Of a stretch of DNA of 64,000 bases, positions 47,399 through 57,374 are shown piece after piece. Position 1 is the stretch's first letter. Every line of letters begins with the position of its first letter. Origin of the DNA: Sneathiella marina (GTDB lineage: Bacteria > Pseudomonadota > Alphaproteobacteria > Sneathiellales > Sneathiellaceae); assembly GCF_023746535.1 (NCBI RefSeq), contig NZ_CP098747.1, positions 3,957,501 through 4,021,500 of the forward strand, read 5' to 3'. The notes beneath the pieces were generated by a model that was not told the origin of the DNA, did no database searches, and saw nothing but the letters and a program-made list of their open reading frames with translations. The position numbers were made by a program, and so were the translations under genes.

Positions 47399-48883
47399 CT
47401 ATATTCCTTTTGAGAAGAACCGATTGCTTGCTGTTTTTAAAATGCCTGTAAAAATATTAAATATGTAAGTATCCAGTAATAACAGCGTAATAATTGCAAT
47501 TCCCCCTGATCCAAAGCCACTCAAAACAAACCGAGCAAAAAGATCCCATGATTCCGGAATTAAATAATTCAATAGAACATAACCACTCGCCAGCCCGGCT
47601 AAAAATGAAGATAATGGTGCAAATAGTAACTTGGAAAGATATCCGGGTGGAAATTTCACGGTCCAATTGATAAGTAAAAAATTAGCGGGAACATTTATTA
47701 CAACAAAAACCAACGCGCGCATTCCCGCCAACGCAGCTAGTTGGTATTCGACGGCTTCATCTCGGAAAAAATGGGCTACTACAATGAAAGATACAACGCT
47801 TGTGCAAGTTGTTCCCCATGTTAAAGCAGCCCCTATTCCTGGCTTTCCAATTGCCTGCAATAGATAAGGGGTGAGTATAGAAAATGACTGCACGGCTCCG
47901 ACAACACATAACATGATCAAGCCTAGCCAGGCCACCGCCCACTCATCCCCCAAAATCTCCAAAACAACGGATGACATTCCACCCAGCACGCCTAGAATTG
48001 GAAATGATAATCCTGCACTCAATCGGATACACTTCTCAACAATTTGCGCCAATTTTGCAGTATCATTTTGATGCTGTGAGGCGTATGGCAGTATAAAAAC
48101 GGCAATTGAACGGGAAAGAAGAGAATTTACGATATCAACCAATCTATCGCAGATCCGGTATAACGCTATCAAGATAGGACCAAAGAGGATTCCGACTAGA
48201 ATAGCTTCCATACGTGACTGCGCAAAACCACCCATCTCGTTTAAAAATGCCCCGCCAGCAAAAGGCAATACATCCTTTAAATATTTCCAGGAAATATCGA
48301 ACCCAACTGCATACGGATTGAAAAACCAGGCGAGCGTCATAAAAATCACAACTCCAACCCATTGTTGAACGACTAACGCCCATATTCCATACCCGTTTAA
48401 CGCCATGTAAACGCCGATCAATCCACCAAGGATTCCGCCGATTACATGTATATATGTAAGATGCTTGAAATCCATTGCTCTCACTAGCATGCCAAGCGGA
48501 AGCGTCGTCAAACCTTTCAGCAATATTAGCGGCGCCATGGCAATAATGACGTTAGTCACCTCTGGCGTATTATTTATTTTCCCCCAAAATCCCGACGCAG
48601 AATAAGCGACAACAGACATTAGCAGACACCAGACAATGCTCACCCAGAAAATTGTGTCCAAATGCCCTTTTTGCAAATCTTTTCGTTGAATGATAACTGT
48701 GCTGAGAAATTGGCCCGCCACGATCTGTATAAAGAAAACAAAAATTCCGGCAATTGCAACAATTCCAAAACTTTCGGGGCCCAGTATTGCGGCTAATATA
48801 AAAGCCATCACACCGCTGATTCCGAGCGAAGACATATTCATCGCAAAAGACCAACTGAGAGCCTTCCTGGGATTGCTTGCCAT
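47399..48883 (-). CDS. Polysaccharide flippase (Wzx/MOP family)
   Basis: A 494-residue membrane protein with about 12-14 helices. It opens RKALSWSFAMNMSSLGISGVMAFILAAILGPESFGIVAIAGIFVFFIQ, the classic start of lipopolysaccharide/EPS flippases of the MOP superfamily (Polysacc_synt_3 type). It likely moves undecaprenyl-linked repeat units across the inner membrane, with the ligase/polymerase-like protein at 58436 acting later. It lies 32 bases after the tandem GNAT genes on the same strand. Confidence 0.88.
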   Translation of the reverse strand: MASNPRKALSWSFAMNMSSLGISGVMAFILAAILGPESFGIVAIAGIFVFFIQIVAGQFLSTVIIQRKDLQKGHLDTIFWVSIVWCLLMSVVAYSASGFWGKINNTPEVTNVIIAMAPLILLKGLTTLPLGMLVRAMDFKHLTYIHVIGGILGGLIGVYMALNGYGIWALVVQQWVGVVIFMTLAWFFNPYAVGFDISWKYLKDVLPFAGGAFLNEMGGFAQSRMEAILVGILFGPILIALYRICDRLVDIVNSLLSRSIAVFILPYASQHQNDTAKLAQIVEKCIRLSAGLSFPILGVLGGMSSVVLEILGDEWAVAWLGLIMLCVVGAVQSFSILTPYLLQAIGKPGIGAALTWGTTCTSVVSFIVVAHFFRDEAVEYQLAALAGMRALVFVVINVPANFLLINWTVKFPPGYLSKLLFAPLSSFLAGLASGYVLLNYLIPESWDLFARFVLSGFGSGGIAIITLLLLDTYIFNIFTGILKTASNRFFSKGI

Positions 48884-48915
48884 TTGCTATTTGCTTTCCA
48901 CGGGAACTTGATTAA

Positions 48916-50211
48916 TCACAACTTAGCCTTGACCCAAAAGGCCCATAGCGGCCTGCTTCGTAATCGGAGCTTAGGAGATAGTTTTTTAAACCAAAGACGA
49001 TAATAGAAAAAATCCAGATATTCAGACATCAGCAAATAAATCCTCATCCTCACCCTCGATGAAAATCTTGTAAATATCAGCCTTTTCATCTGATATTCTT
49101 TGCCGCCAAGCGCCGTTTTGTAATCGTAATGCCCCGGACCTGCTTCAGCAAGCTTCAAACCGTCATCTATTAGAAATTCCAGACATTTACCATGTCCTAC
49201 GCGCCCCAAAGAAAATCTCATCATTTCTGGATCCGGATCTCGAGCTGACAATCTCATATAGGATATCTCGCCCAGTTCAAACAAATATGTCATGCATAAC
49301 GGTTTTTCTTCTGCAGAAAAATCATGAAATTTAGCCTGCCCCTTAGGCGCCAATTTGCGAACGAGTTCTCTATTAAATTCGAGGCCGTCCGGCCATTCTC
49401 CAAAATGACCCAATTTACCCACATGCTTCCAAAGTTTCGTATGCAAGCTTGCAAAATTGTCAAAAAATTTTACCGCACTTTCCCCTTCAACTATCCGATT
49501 CTCAATTTTGAAATCGTCCGAAAGCAAGCGGTTACTTTTATTGTAACTCCTTCTCGTGCTCTTTCCAAAAGAGTGCAAATACTCGTCAAATGTATCAGGT
49601 AAATCGAAAACAGTGTGGATTCCGACGTCCTTTTTTTCCTGGAAACCAAACTTATTGTCAGAAACCTCATCCCAGTTTTCTATCAATGATAATGGGTTAA
49701 TTCCTGAAAGAGGCGAAAGACAGACTGCGTCGATCTTATTGTTGGCGAATAATGAAGAGAGTACTGCCTTCATCACCGGAACTTCAAAACCAGGCTCAAT
49801 AGGAGGTGAAAGAACTGACATCGTCCCGTACGAACCCACAACTCTTACAACTCGTATTGAAATAAAGCCAATTCGAAGGCGTTCAATACAAAACGGCAAT
49901 ACAGCTACTATCTTTTCCTGTTGGGTGACTACGTAACACTTAATCTCACTGTTTTTTCCGTAAAATTTCAACCAGGTTTGAAGCCAATCAACCACAAAAT
50001 AAATATCACTGCCAGCAGCCTCGACAAAGTGGTCCCACTCCTCTTGATATTGGATGAGTTCCTCCACAGACTGCAATATGGTAAGCGAGAGCTGACCGCC
50101 TGCAGCAGTATCCTGACTAAAATCCATCTTGCTTTGACGGCTCCCGACCAAATGATTGAAATCGCAATCTGTGGATCGCGAGAATTCTATTTTTTGTGGG
50201 GTTCGAGCCAT
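48916..50211 (-). CDS. GNAT/CelD-like acyltransferase, copy 1
   Basis: A 431-residue protein of the CelD/BcsL GNAT group (double acetyltransferase fold). It has LTILQSVEELIQYQEEWDHFVEAAGSDIYFVVDWLQTWLKFYG, the conserved SFGKSTRRSYNKSNR loop and a C-terminal EAGPGHYDYKTALGGKEYQMKRL. Such proteins sit in EPS and cellulose loci and probably acylate the polymer or its precursor. It is a tandem paralogue of the next gene upstream. The ATG at 50211 shares its A with that gene's TGA and has AAGG upstream; an ATG at 50127 corresponds to the start of the paralogue and would give 403 residues. Confidence 0.8.
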   Translation of the reverse strand: MARTPQKIEFSRSTDCDFNHLVGSRQSKMDFSQDTAAGGQLSLTILQSVEELIQYQEEWDHFVEAAGSDIYFVVDWLQTWLKFYGKNSEIKCYVVTQQEKIVAVLPFCIERLRIGFISIRVVRVVGSYGTMSVLSPPIEPGFEVPVMKAVLSSLFANNKIDAVCLSPLSGINPLSLIENWDEVSDNKFGFQEKKDVGIHTVFDLPDTFDEYLHSFGKSTRRSYNKSNRLLSDDFKIENRIVEGESAVKFFDNFASLHTKLWKHVGKLGHFGEWPDGLEFNRELVRKLAPKGQAKFHDFSAEEKPLCMTYLFELGEISYMRLSARDPDPEMMRFSLGRVGHGKCLEFLIDDGLKLAEAGPGHYDYKTALGGKEYQMKRLIFTRFSSRVRMRIYLLMSEYLDFFYYRLWFKKLSPKLRLRSRPLWAFWVKAKL

Positions 50212-51428
50212 CACAATTTCGCCTTTACCCAAAAGGCCCATAACGGCCTGCTTCGTAATCGGAGCTTAGGAGATAATTTTTTAAACCAAAGACGATAATA
50301 GAAAAAATTTAGATATTCAGACATTAACAAATACAGCTTTGTTCTGGCGACAACAGCCAAAGAAGTATTCGTAAATATCAATCTTTTCATCTGAAATTCT
50401 TGGCCGCTAAGCGCCAATTTGTAATCGTAATGGCCCGGCCCGGTTTCCGCGAAATTTTTGCCTTCATTTATTAAAAACTCTAGATTTTTGACGTATCCGA
50501 TGCGACCCAATGCAAATTTCTTTAACTCCTGGCTTGGATCACGCGCTGTTAGCCTTCTGAATGACGATGAGCCCAGTTCAAAACTATAACCGGCACTCAA
50601 AAGACGCTCGCCAGCGGACAATTCAAAAAATTTGATATGTCCCTTGGGCGCCATCGTACGAACAAGCTCTCGATTAAACTCAAGACCATCCGGCCATTCG
50701 CCAAAATGACCCAATTTACCGACCTGCTTCCAAAGCTTAGTATGAAAATCCACAAAAACATCGAAATAATCTACAGCTTCTTGATCTTCAATAAGTCGAT
50801 TTTCAACGTCAAACTTTTTTGACAATGAGCGGTTTGTGTAAAGATATTTCTTTTTCTGGCTTTTGCCCAATGATGTTAAATATTCATCGAACGTGTCCGG
50901 CAAATCAAATACAGTATGAACCCCCACATCTTTTCTTTCTAACAGATCAATTCTTCCATCAAAAACCTCACTCCAGTTCTCTATTGTAGATAAAGAGCTT
51001 AGTCCAGAAAGTGGTGAAAGACAGACAGCGTCACAATTTCCCGTTGCGAGTAGGTCAGAAACTGCCAATTTTATTACAGGCTCTTCTTTTCCAGCTTGAA
51101 TTGGGGGAGAAAATACAACTATTGTCCCATATGAGCTCACAAATCTTGCTATCCGAATTGAAGCAAACCCAATACGAATGCGCTCAATACAAAAAGGAAG
51201 CACAGCAACTATCTGCTCATTCTGTTTGGCTATATAAAATCTTATTTCACAGGTTTTTCCATAAAATTTCAGCCAAGTTCGAAGCCAGTCGACCAAAAAA
51301 TAAACATCGCTGCCAACAGCTTCGACAAAATGGTCCCATTCTTCCTGATGTAGGATGAGATCTTCAACAGACTGCAATATTGTAAGCGAGAGCTGACTGC
51401 TTGCAGTCGTATCTTGGTCAAAATCCAT
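50211..51428 (-). CDS. GNAT/CelD-like acyltransferase, copy 2
   Basis: A 405-residue paralogue of the gene at 48916. It shares LSLTILQSVEDLILHQEEWDHFVEA, VDWLRTWLKFYGK, SLGKSQKKKYLYTNRSL, LGHFGEWPDGLEFNRELVR and the final YYRLWFKKLSPKLRLRSRPL nearly residue for residue. The last 90 or so bases of both genes are almost identical. The middle differs enough that their substrates may differ. The ATG at 51428 lies one base after the stop of the GT2 gene, pointing to coupling; an in-frame TTG at 51452 is less likely. The likely role is acyl transfer in polysaccharide synthesis. Confidence 0.8.
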   Translation of the reverse strand: MDFDQDTTASSQLSLTILQSVEDLILHQEEWDHFVEAVGSDVYFLVDWLRTWLKFYGKTCEIRFYIAKQNEQIVAVLPFCIERIRIGFASIRIARFVSSYGTIVVFSPPIQAGKEEPVIKLAVSDLLATGNCDAVCLSPLSGLSSLSTIENWSEVFDGRIDLLERKDVGVHTVFDLPDTFDEYLTSLGKSQKKKYLYTNRSLSKKFDVENRLIEDQEAVDYFDVFVDFHTKLWKQVGKLGHFGEWPDGLEFNRELVRTMAPKGHIKFFELSAGERLLSAGYSFELGSSSFRRLTARDPSQELKKFALGRIGYVKNLEFLINEGKNFAETGPGHYDYKLALSGQEFQMKRLIFTNTSLAVVARTKLYLLMSEYLNFFYYRLWFKKLSPKLRLRSRPLWAFWVKAKL

Positions 51429-51429
51429 C

Positions 51430-52404
51430 TTACTTCGACGGCTCCTTACCAAACGTATGAAATTTTAACCCTTGTATCGCAAGAAATGCTTTTGTGCGAA
51501 ATCCTCCTTGCTGAGTAAAAAGGGATAGAATTACAAACAAAACACTACGCATAAGCATCGAGGCAAAATATAAAAACCTAAATTCTAAATAGCCAAGTAG
51601 TCCGTAGTATTTTCGCGCATAAATCAATTTACTTTTCTGAAGCTGTACATACATTTTAGCAAGTATTTGATCTGTGCTCTTATTCCCACCATCCCTATGA
51701 ACAACATGTGTTAATGGTGTGAAAACGCACCTATACCCATGGGCTCGGATACGACGGCACCAATCCGCCTCTTCAGCATAAACAAAGAAATCATCATCCA
51801 TACCACCGACCTCTTCAAGCACCTTTCTGGGGACAAGCATGAACATTCCCGAAACGACATCCACTTCCATTTCCGTACGGCGATCCCACCAATAATAATG
51901 TGGCTTACCCCAGAACCGGCTCGATTTCGAAACTCGAGCCAACCCGGTTAGCACCAAAAACGTGCTCCAGACAGTCATGTCGCTAAAGCATGTATTTTGA
52001 ATTACGTTTTCAGATTCAAAAACTTGACATCCACCGCAGCCAATAGAAGAATCTTGCTGTATCCACTGAAGCATTTTATCAATTGCGTTGTCTACAACCA
52101 GAGTATCGGGATTTAACAGAAGTACATATTCACCTTGCGATACTGCCAGAGCCTGATTATTTGCAGCAGCGAATCCTCTGTTGCTATCATTTGCAATGAT
52201 TTTTACGGAACTAAACTTGTCCTTTATGGCATCTACCGAACCATCAGAGCTATCATTGTCGACAACAATAATTTCATAAGTTGATCGTGTTTGTTCGATA
52301 ATCGATCCTATGCAATCTAGGACCATATCGCGTACGTTCCAATTTACTATTATTACTGACACTAATGGTTTCATTTTCCGGGCTTTCGCGATCATAAATT
52401 CCAC
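51430..52404 (-). CDS. Family 2 glycosyltransferase (rhamnosyltransferase-like)
   Basis: A 324-residue GT-A enzyme. It has VSVIIVNWNVRDMVLDCIGSI, IIVVDNDSSDGSVDAI, NRGFAAANNQAL and VLLLNPDTLVVDNAIDKM with the metal-binding acidic site. Then come VSGMFMLVPRKVLEEVGGMDDDFFVYAEEADWCRRIRAHGY and a C-terminal hydrophobic stretch (about 270-300) that may anchor it to the membrane. This matches the WbbL/rhamnosyltransferase-like group. Starts at residues 1, 4 or 11 are all possible; the family alignment favours MKPLVSV (52374). It is the first gene of a unit with both GNAT genes and the flippase. Confidence 0.9.
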   Translation of the reverse strand: MEFMIAKARKMKPLVSVIIVNWNVRDMVLDCIGSIIEQTRSTYEIIVVDNDSSDGSVDAIKDKFSSVKIIANDSNRGFAAANNQALAVSQGEYVLLLNPDTLVVDNAIDKMLQWIQQDSSIGCGGCQVFESENVIQNTCFSDMTVWSTFLVLTGLARVSKSSRFWGKPHYYWWDRRTEMEVDVVSGMFMLVPRKVLEEVGGMDDDFFVYAEEADWCRRIRAHGYRCVFTPLTHVVHRDGGNKSTDQILAKMYVQLQKSKLIYARKYYGLLGYLEFRFLYFASMLMRSVLFVILSLFTQQGGFRTKAFLAIQGLKFHTFGKEPSK

Positions 52405-52935
52405 CGGAATCCAGTTTCCGGTATTTCTCTATACCCCGAGGAGTATTTCGGGACCATATTTCAACATTGTAAATTATTCGTTATTTTAACTAAAATAGAA
52501 TTTGTTTAATTTGTCTGTGTAGCTGAAATTACTAAGAAATTTACATCCGGCGACGAGAGACGAAAGTGATACGCTCTAATAGAGATCCGAAGTATGATCT
52601 TGACCGGCTTCGATGTTGAACTTCACGACCAATTGCTATCTGACTCCTATATTTTCGATATCGCTTTTAGCCATTTACTTATCAATTTTTTGATTTTAAT
52701 TTAACTTTTATTAAAGTTTTTTTGCCAAATTGGAATGTCATTGGTTCTTTGTTTGGCGAGGGCACATTTGCGAAGCCAAAAGTGTAGAAATAAGGCGATG
52801 AGGAACCATGTTGTAAGCTCTGTAAAATCAATTTTGACCTGCAGCGAAGATGGAAGTGATCTGATTAACGGGCGCAAGTCTAAATCAAAGCAAGGATTAA
52901 TTGCCATCTAGTTTTCTAACTTAAGGATTGTTTTA
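52405..52935. other. A/T-rich 530-base divergent intergenic region
   Basis: It lies between the divergent GT2 and acyltransferase genes and must hold both promoters. A minus-strand 68-codon frame (52701-52907) and an overlapping plus-strand frame have no ribosome binding site and no motif I can name. The stretch 52720-52920 is less A/T-rich than its surroundings and might be a decayed gene fragment. Confidence 0.4.
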
Positions 52936-54957
52936 TTGAAATATCGTGCCGAAATTGACGGTTTGCGAGCACTTGCCGTCATCCCCGTTATTCTCTTTCA
53001 TGCAGGATTTAAACTCTTTAGCGGCGGATTTGTAGGTGTAGACGTGTTTTTCGTTATCAGTGGCTATCTGATAACAACAATTCTTATTGATGATATTGAG
53101 AACAATCGCTTCAGCATTGTTAACTTTTATGAAAGAAGAGCGCGGCGAATACTCCCCGCTCTATTTTTTGTGATGCTGTGCTGCTTACCATTTGCTTGGA
53201 TGTGGATGCTTCCAAATCAAATGAAGGATTTTTCGAAAAGTCTCATAGCTGTCAGTCTTTTTGTTTCCAATATTCAATTTTGGCGTGAAAGTGGGTATTT
53301 TGATACTGCCGCCGAAGAAAAGCCCCTACTCCATACTTGGAGTTTGGCTGTTGAGGAGCAATATTACGTTCTTTTTCCAATATTTCTTTTTTTAGCCTGG
53401 AAATTTGGTAAGAAAAGTGTGTTTTGGATGATTGTCGCATTTGCGGCAATCAGTCTTGTATTAAGTGAATGGGGCTGGCGAAACTATGCAACGGCAAATT
53501 TTTATCTCGCTCCAACTCGTGTCTGGGAACTGTTCGCCGGTTCCATAGCAGCCTTCATCGTACAAAGTCGAGGCGTCAGAAAAAATAATATTCTCTCACT
53601 TTTAGGGCTTTCTGCAGTCGTTTTTTCCATATTTGTATTTGATGAAAGCACTCCGTTTCCAAGTGTTTACTCTATAGTACCTGTCTTTGGCGTAGTTCTT
53701 TTAGTATTGTTTGCAGACAAGGAGACGATTGCAGCAAAGCTGCTCAGCACAAAAATCTTTGTTGGCATTGGTCTAATTAGTTACAGCGCTTATCTATGGC
53801 ATCAGCCTTTATTTGCATTTGCTCGAATTCGGCAAATCGAACCTCCCAGCGATGTGTTGATGTTGGGGCTTACTGTTTCATCCTTGGTATTAGCGTATTT
53901 CAGCTGGTTATGGGTTGAACATCCTTTTAGACAAAAATCAAAAGTTAACCGTCAGAATATATTTCTATTTTCACTTATAGGAATAGTTTCATTCTGTGCA
54001 ATTGGCGCTTATGGAATTTTCAAGGATGGGTACCTTAACAAGGGTTTTGTATATGCACCTAACATTGAGTATGCATCGATGAGCGAGAAAATACTTAAAG
54101 TAGGAGATGTTTGTATCCCTGAGTTTGTACAAGGATTGAAATGGACAAAAGAATGTGAATTTGGTGATACTCAAGCGGATAAGACAATTGTACTTATTGG
54201 TGATTCACATATTCAAGCACTTTCCTGGTCACTTGATGAGCTCTTCAAGAAAAATAATATAAAAGGGATCTCCATAGAACTCGATGGATGCGAACCTATT
54301 CCTTACATGAGAGTAGACAAAAATACATCTGTTAGTAATTGCAACGAACGGTTTGACGAATTTCTGAAACATGTTGATTCCAAAGAATCTGATGTAATTT
54401 TGTTAAATCGTTGGAGTTATCGGCTGTATCCTATCGAAGGCTTGATTGTAGAGATGCCATACAAGGGTAGCGAAGGACATGTTGAAAGTGATGTCAAATA
54501 TTTCGAAAGTGATGTCTTGGTAAATGGTGAATTTTTCCGCGACGCTGACACGAAGGGGGCATTCCTAAAGAAATATGTTGAGAAGATTGCTGAAGTGTCG
54601 AAATCGCTCTTTCTAGTCTATTCTATCCCGGAAACCGGGATTAATGTAGAGAAGCTCAATCGCTTCCACTATGGCAGCAACAATACTGTCCTCGATGAAA
54701 TATCGATTCCCTATGGTGATTACACAAAGCGAAACAAATTTGTCGCCGAAGTTTTTGAGAGAATTGAAAATTCAAATATAGTTCGTATCTATCCGGCAAA
54801 TTTACTATGCAACACTTATATTGATGGAAGATGTGCTGTTCAGATAGATGGTGTTCCCATTTACTATGATGATGATCATCTTTCAAAAACAGGAGCAGAT
54901 ATTCTTGTTGAAGAGATTATTTCTAATTCAAACTGGACCCAGCCCTTCACCAAGTAA
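52936..54957 (+). CDS. Acyltransferase-3/SGNH O-acyltransferase (OafA-like)
   Basis: A 673-residue membrane protein. The N-terminal acyltransferase-3 domain (about 1-340, ten helices) begins YRAEIDGLRALAVIPVILFHAGFKLFSGGFVGVDVFFVISGYLIT and has LLHTWSLAVEEQYYVLFP. The C-terminal periplasmic SGNH domain has LIGDSHIQALSW (about 421) and the catalytic pair DDDHLSKTGA (about 645). It O-acylates surface polysaccharide using an acyl group passed across the membrane. The start codon is TTG with AAGGA eight bases upstream. G+C is lower than in the core genes. It is a single-gene unit. Confidence 0.92.
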   Translation: MKYRAEIDGLRALAVIPVILFHAGFKLFSGGFVGVDVFFVISGYLITTILIDDIENNRFSIVNFYERRARRILPALFFVMLCCLPFAWMWMLPNQMKDFSKSLIAVSLFVSNIQFWRESGYFDTAAEEKPLLHTWSLAVEEQYYVLFPIFLFLAWKFGKKSVFWMIVAFAAISLVLSEWGWRNYATANFYLAPTRVWELFAGSIAAFIVQSRGVRKNNILSLLGLSAVVFSIFVFDESTPFPSVYSIVPVFGVVLLVLFADKETIAAKLLSTKIFVGIGLISYSAYLWHQPLFAFARIRQIEPPSDVLMLGLTVSSLVLAYFSWLWVEHPFRQKSKVNRQNIFLFSLIGIVSFCAIGAYGIFKDGYLNKGFVYAPNIEYASMSEKILKVGDVCIPEFVQGLKWTKECEFGDTQADKTIVLIGDSHIQALSWSLDELFKKNNIKGISIELDGCEPIPYMRVDKNTSVSNCNERFDEFLKHVDSKESDVILLNRWSYRLYPIEGLIVEMPYKGSEGHVESDVKYFESDVLVNGEFFRDADTKGAFLKKYVEKIAEVSKSLFLVYSIPETGINVEKLNRFHYGSNNTVLDEISIPYGDYTKRNKFVAEVFERIENSNIVRIYPANLLCNTYIDGRCAVQIDGVPIYYDDDHLSKTGADILVEEIISNSNWTQPFTK

Positions 54958-55291
54958 ATGATTTCGAAGTTAGCTTGAGTTGAGGAGAAATCCGACTCCT
55001 CACTGATGCCCGTCAGCATTCGCAAGATATAATATTGAGTTTGCAAAAGGTCGAACATTATACCCATGCGATAAAATCCCGAATTTTTCCTGAACCCGCC
55101 AAAATTTTGATCAAACGGCCGCAAATTTTTTAATAAAACAAAACGTGCCAAACGCTAAACATTTGAAGCATGGCGCTTGCAAATCGACCATACTGCCGCA
55201 TAATATTAACACTTTGGCGGACCAAAGACACTCTTAGTTAAGCAATCGTCTGTCTCAAAAACACTGGCTTTGAATTGGAGGGATAAGTTCC
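54958..55291. other. Intergenic region with two hairpins
   Basis: TGAGGAG (54981-54987) pairs with CTCCTCA (54996-55002) just after the acyltransferase gene; no T run follows, so it is at best a weak terminator. CTTTGG-CGGA-CCAAAG (55212-55227) lies about 65 bases before the beta-helix gene and may be part of its leader or an operator. No gene is seen. Confidence 0.4.
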
Positions 55292-56599
55292 TTGAAATAT
55301 TTTATTGTTTTGGCCTTATACCTTAATATCAGTTTTCTATTCGCTGCTTTGTTGCCATCACATGCCCTCGCATCTTCACGAACTTTTTACGTTGATATTA
55401 ATACACAAGATTCAGCCAAACAGGACGGTAGTGTAGAAAATCCGTGGAACTCAGTTGAAGACGCGCTCGGGGGGAATACCGTCAGAGGTGGAGATACGGT
55501 TATTCTTCGGAAAGGAAACTACGGAAATTTGATCATTGAAAATCTCCGTAATGAAGAGTCCATAACAATAAAAGCTCAGGATGGCCATAATGTTCAATTT
55601 AGTGGTATTCAAATTTATGCAAGTAGTAACTGGGGCATCAAAGGTTTAATAATTAATGGGTCATCGGAACAGGGCAAAAGAAAACGGCATCTTGTTACAA
55701 TTGATAAAAAAAGCGATCGAATTTTATTGAGCGATCTCTCCATCAAATCAACAACCGATACCAAATTATGGACAGACGAAGACTGGACTTCAAAAGCGTC
55801 AAACGGAATATTCTCACAAGGTACGAATATAGTAATTAGGAATAATCTAATTCGTAATATTAATCACGGAATATGGATACTTGGCGAACAAACTCTCGTT
55901 TCCGGGAATACGGTAGATTATTTTTCTGGAGACGGAATGCTAGGTTTAGCAAATCACCTTATTTTCGAAGACAATTTAGTCAAAAATTGTGTGGAAGTTG
56001 ATGATAATCATGATGATGGATTTCAATCATGGACAAAGGGTTCGGATGGAAAAGTTGGTACGGGTACAATTTCAGATGTGATCCTGAGAAGAAACTCATT
56101 TATCAATTCAGTACCTCCAGATAAAGAATCTGAATGTGATATGCAGGGAATTGGCTTATTTGATGGAATATATGAAAACTGGGTCATTGAAAACAATCTC
56201 ATTGTGGTAGATCACTGGCACGGCATAAGTGTCATGGGCGCGAAAAATGTCAAAATTGTAAATAACACTGTTTATGATCCGAATACCAGACGGCCGGGGC
56301 CGGCATGGATTCAAATCTTTTCTCACAAAAATGGAACAGAATCGACAGATTCCCTTATCGCAAACAATATCGCAGGCTCATTTGGGAAAAAAATGTACGG
56401 TGTTTTATATACGGGTAATATGGTTCTAAGAAATGCGCAGAGTGTATTTAGAGATGCGGAGAGTTTGGATTTCGAGCTTTCGCCAGACAGCATCGCGAAA
56501 CAAGGAGCAAATCCAGATTACTTACCCGAAACAGATCTCAAAGGGCGAAAAAGACAAAAAAATGGCACCGGAGATATTGGCGCCTTTCAGACCCCTTAA
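55292..56599 (+). CDS. Sec-secreted parallel beta-helix protein
   Basis: A 435-residue protein with a signal peptide (cut near LPSHALAS, residue 28) and a right-handed parallel beta-helix (about 60-380) of the kind found in polysaccharide lyases and mannuronan epimerases. Possible active residues are the cluster VDDNHDDGFQSW (H240, D241, D242), D214 in SGDGM, and H310 in WHGISV. The same order (RHLVTI, GDG, HxD, HGISV, then ANNI...DFELSPDS) occurs in each module of the large protein at 60196, so the two are homologous. The DPHE motif of AlgE/AlgG epimerases is absent. TTG start with GGAGGG nine bases upstream. Its likely target is the exopolysaccharide, and cleavage versus epimerisation cannot be told. 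Confidence 0.8.
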   Translation: MKYFIVLALYLNISFLFAALLPSHALASSRTFYVDINTQDSAKQDGSVENPWNSVEDALGGNTVRGGDTVILRKGNYGNLIIENLRNEESITIKAQDGHNVQFSGIQIYASSNWGIKGLIINGSSEQGKRKRHLVTIDKKSDRILLSDLSIKSTTDTKLWTDEDWTSKASNGIFSQGTNIVIRNNLIRNINHGIWILGEQTLVSGNTVDYFSGDGMLGLANHLIFEDNLVKNCVEVDDNHDDGFQSWTKGSDGKVGTGTISDVILRRNSFINSVPPDKESECDMQGIGLFDGIYENWVIENNLIVVDHWHGISVMGAKNVKIVNNTVYDPNTRRPGPAWIQIFSHKNGTESTDSLIANNIAGSFGKKMYGVLYTGNMVLRNAQSVFRDAESLDFELSPDSIAKQGANPDYLPETDLKGRKRQKNGTGDIGAFQTP

Positions 56600-56612
56600 A
56601 TTTGGCCTTTAA

Positions 56613-57359
56613 CTATCGAACGCTACTCATTACTTCGGAGACAGAGCTGATCTGACAATTTCTTCTAAGTGCGTAATCCATCGCGAATTCAAGTGTTTTC
56701 GGCTTCACTCCATATGCAGTGGGTGAATTTTGAACATCATGCGTATAAAAGATAAGCCATCCTTTTCTTTGCAGGGCTGCATCAATAAGGTCAGCAATAC
56801 TTTTCTCTGTAATCTCCTCTTCATAAAGCGCGTTTGCTTTTAAACAGGATAGGTCTACTTTCCCCAAATTTAAACCTGGGCTGATACCCCGCCCCGACAA
56901 AAACTGATCAGAAATCATCTTTTTTGCGCGTAAGTTTATTGATCCGAATGGATAAGAGAAACTAAGAGGCTTTCTGTTACCTGTTATTGAGTTCAAATAA
57001 TCTATACTTTGTTCAATTTCCAAAGTCAGGTCATGTTTACTTAATGTTTCACATCGCTTGTGGTTGTAGAGATGTGAGGCTAATTCATGATTGCTTTCTT
57101 TAAGATACTCAAGATCATCTTCTGTTTGACAAGGCAGCTCATTTTCAAAACCATTCGTCAATCCCCCGCATAAATAAAATGTTCCTGACAACCCCCTGTC
57201 TCTCAGCATTTTACCACCAACAGTTATTGCAGAACGCGGACAATCATCAAATGTAAAGCTTACAACCGGCTTTTCAAACGTCAAAACTCTAGAGTTTATA
57301 GGCGCATATCGAGCAATTTTTCGATCGAACTTTCCAATAATTTTTTCAGCAAAAGTCAT
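56613..57359 (-). CDS. Polysaccharide deacetylase (NodB/CE4 family)
   Basis: A 248-residue CE4 deacetylase. The metal-binding motif TFDD lies at 36-39 and the H-x-x-x-H pair H96/H100 in NHELASHLYNH. SYPFGSINLRAKKMI and a final GWLIFYTHDV match the remaining family motifs. It removes N- or O-acetyl groups from polysaccharide. No signal peptide is evident, so it may act in the cytoplasm on precursors or be exported in another way. It is the last gene of a unit with the FemAB-like and ligase-like genes and converges with the beta-helix gene. Confidence 0.9.
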   Translation of the reverse strand: MTFAEKIIGKFDRKIARYAPINSRVLTFEKPVVSFTFDDCPRSAITVGGKMLRDRGLSGTFYLCGGLTNGFENELPCQTEDDLEYLKESNHELASHLYNHKRCETLSKHDLTLEIEQSIDYLNSITGNRKPLSFSYPFGSINLRAKKMISDQFLSGRGISPGLNLGKVDLSCLKANALYEEEITEKSIADLIDAALQRKGWLIFYTHDVQNSPTAYGVKPKTLEFAMDYALRRNCQISSVSEVMSSVR

Positions 57360-57374
57360 TTAGTTGATGCCCGC

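Noticed and set aside
55292-56599. Mannuronan C5-epimerase of the AlgE/AlgG type
   Set aside because: The DPHE/DPHD catalytic motif is absent, so the specific name is not supported.
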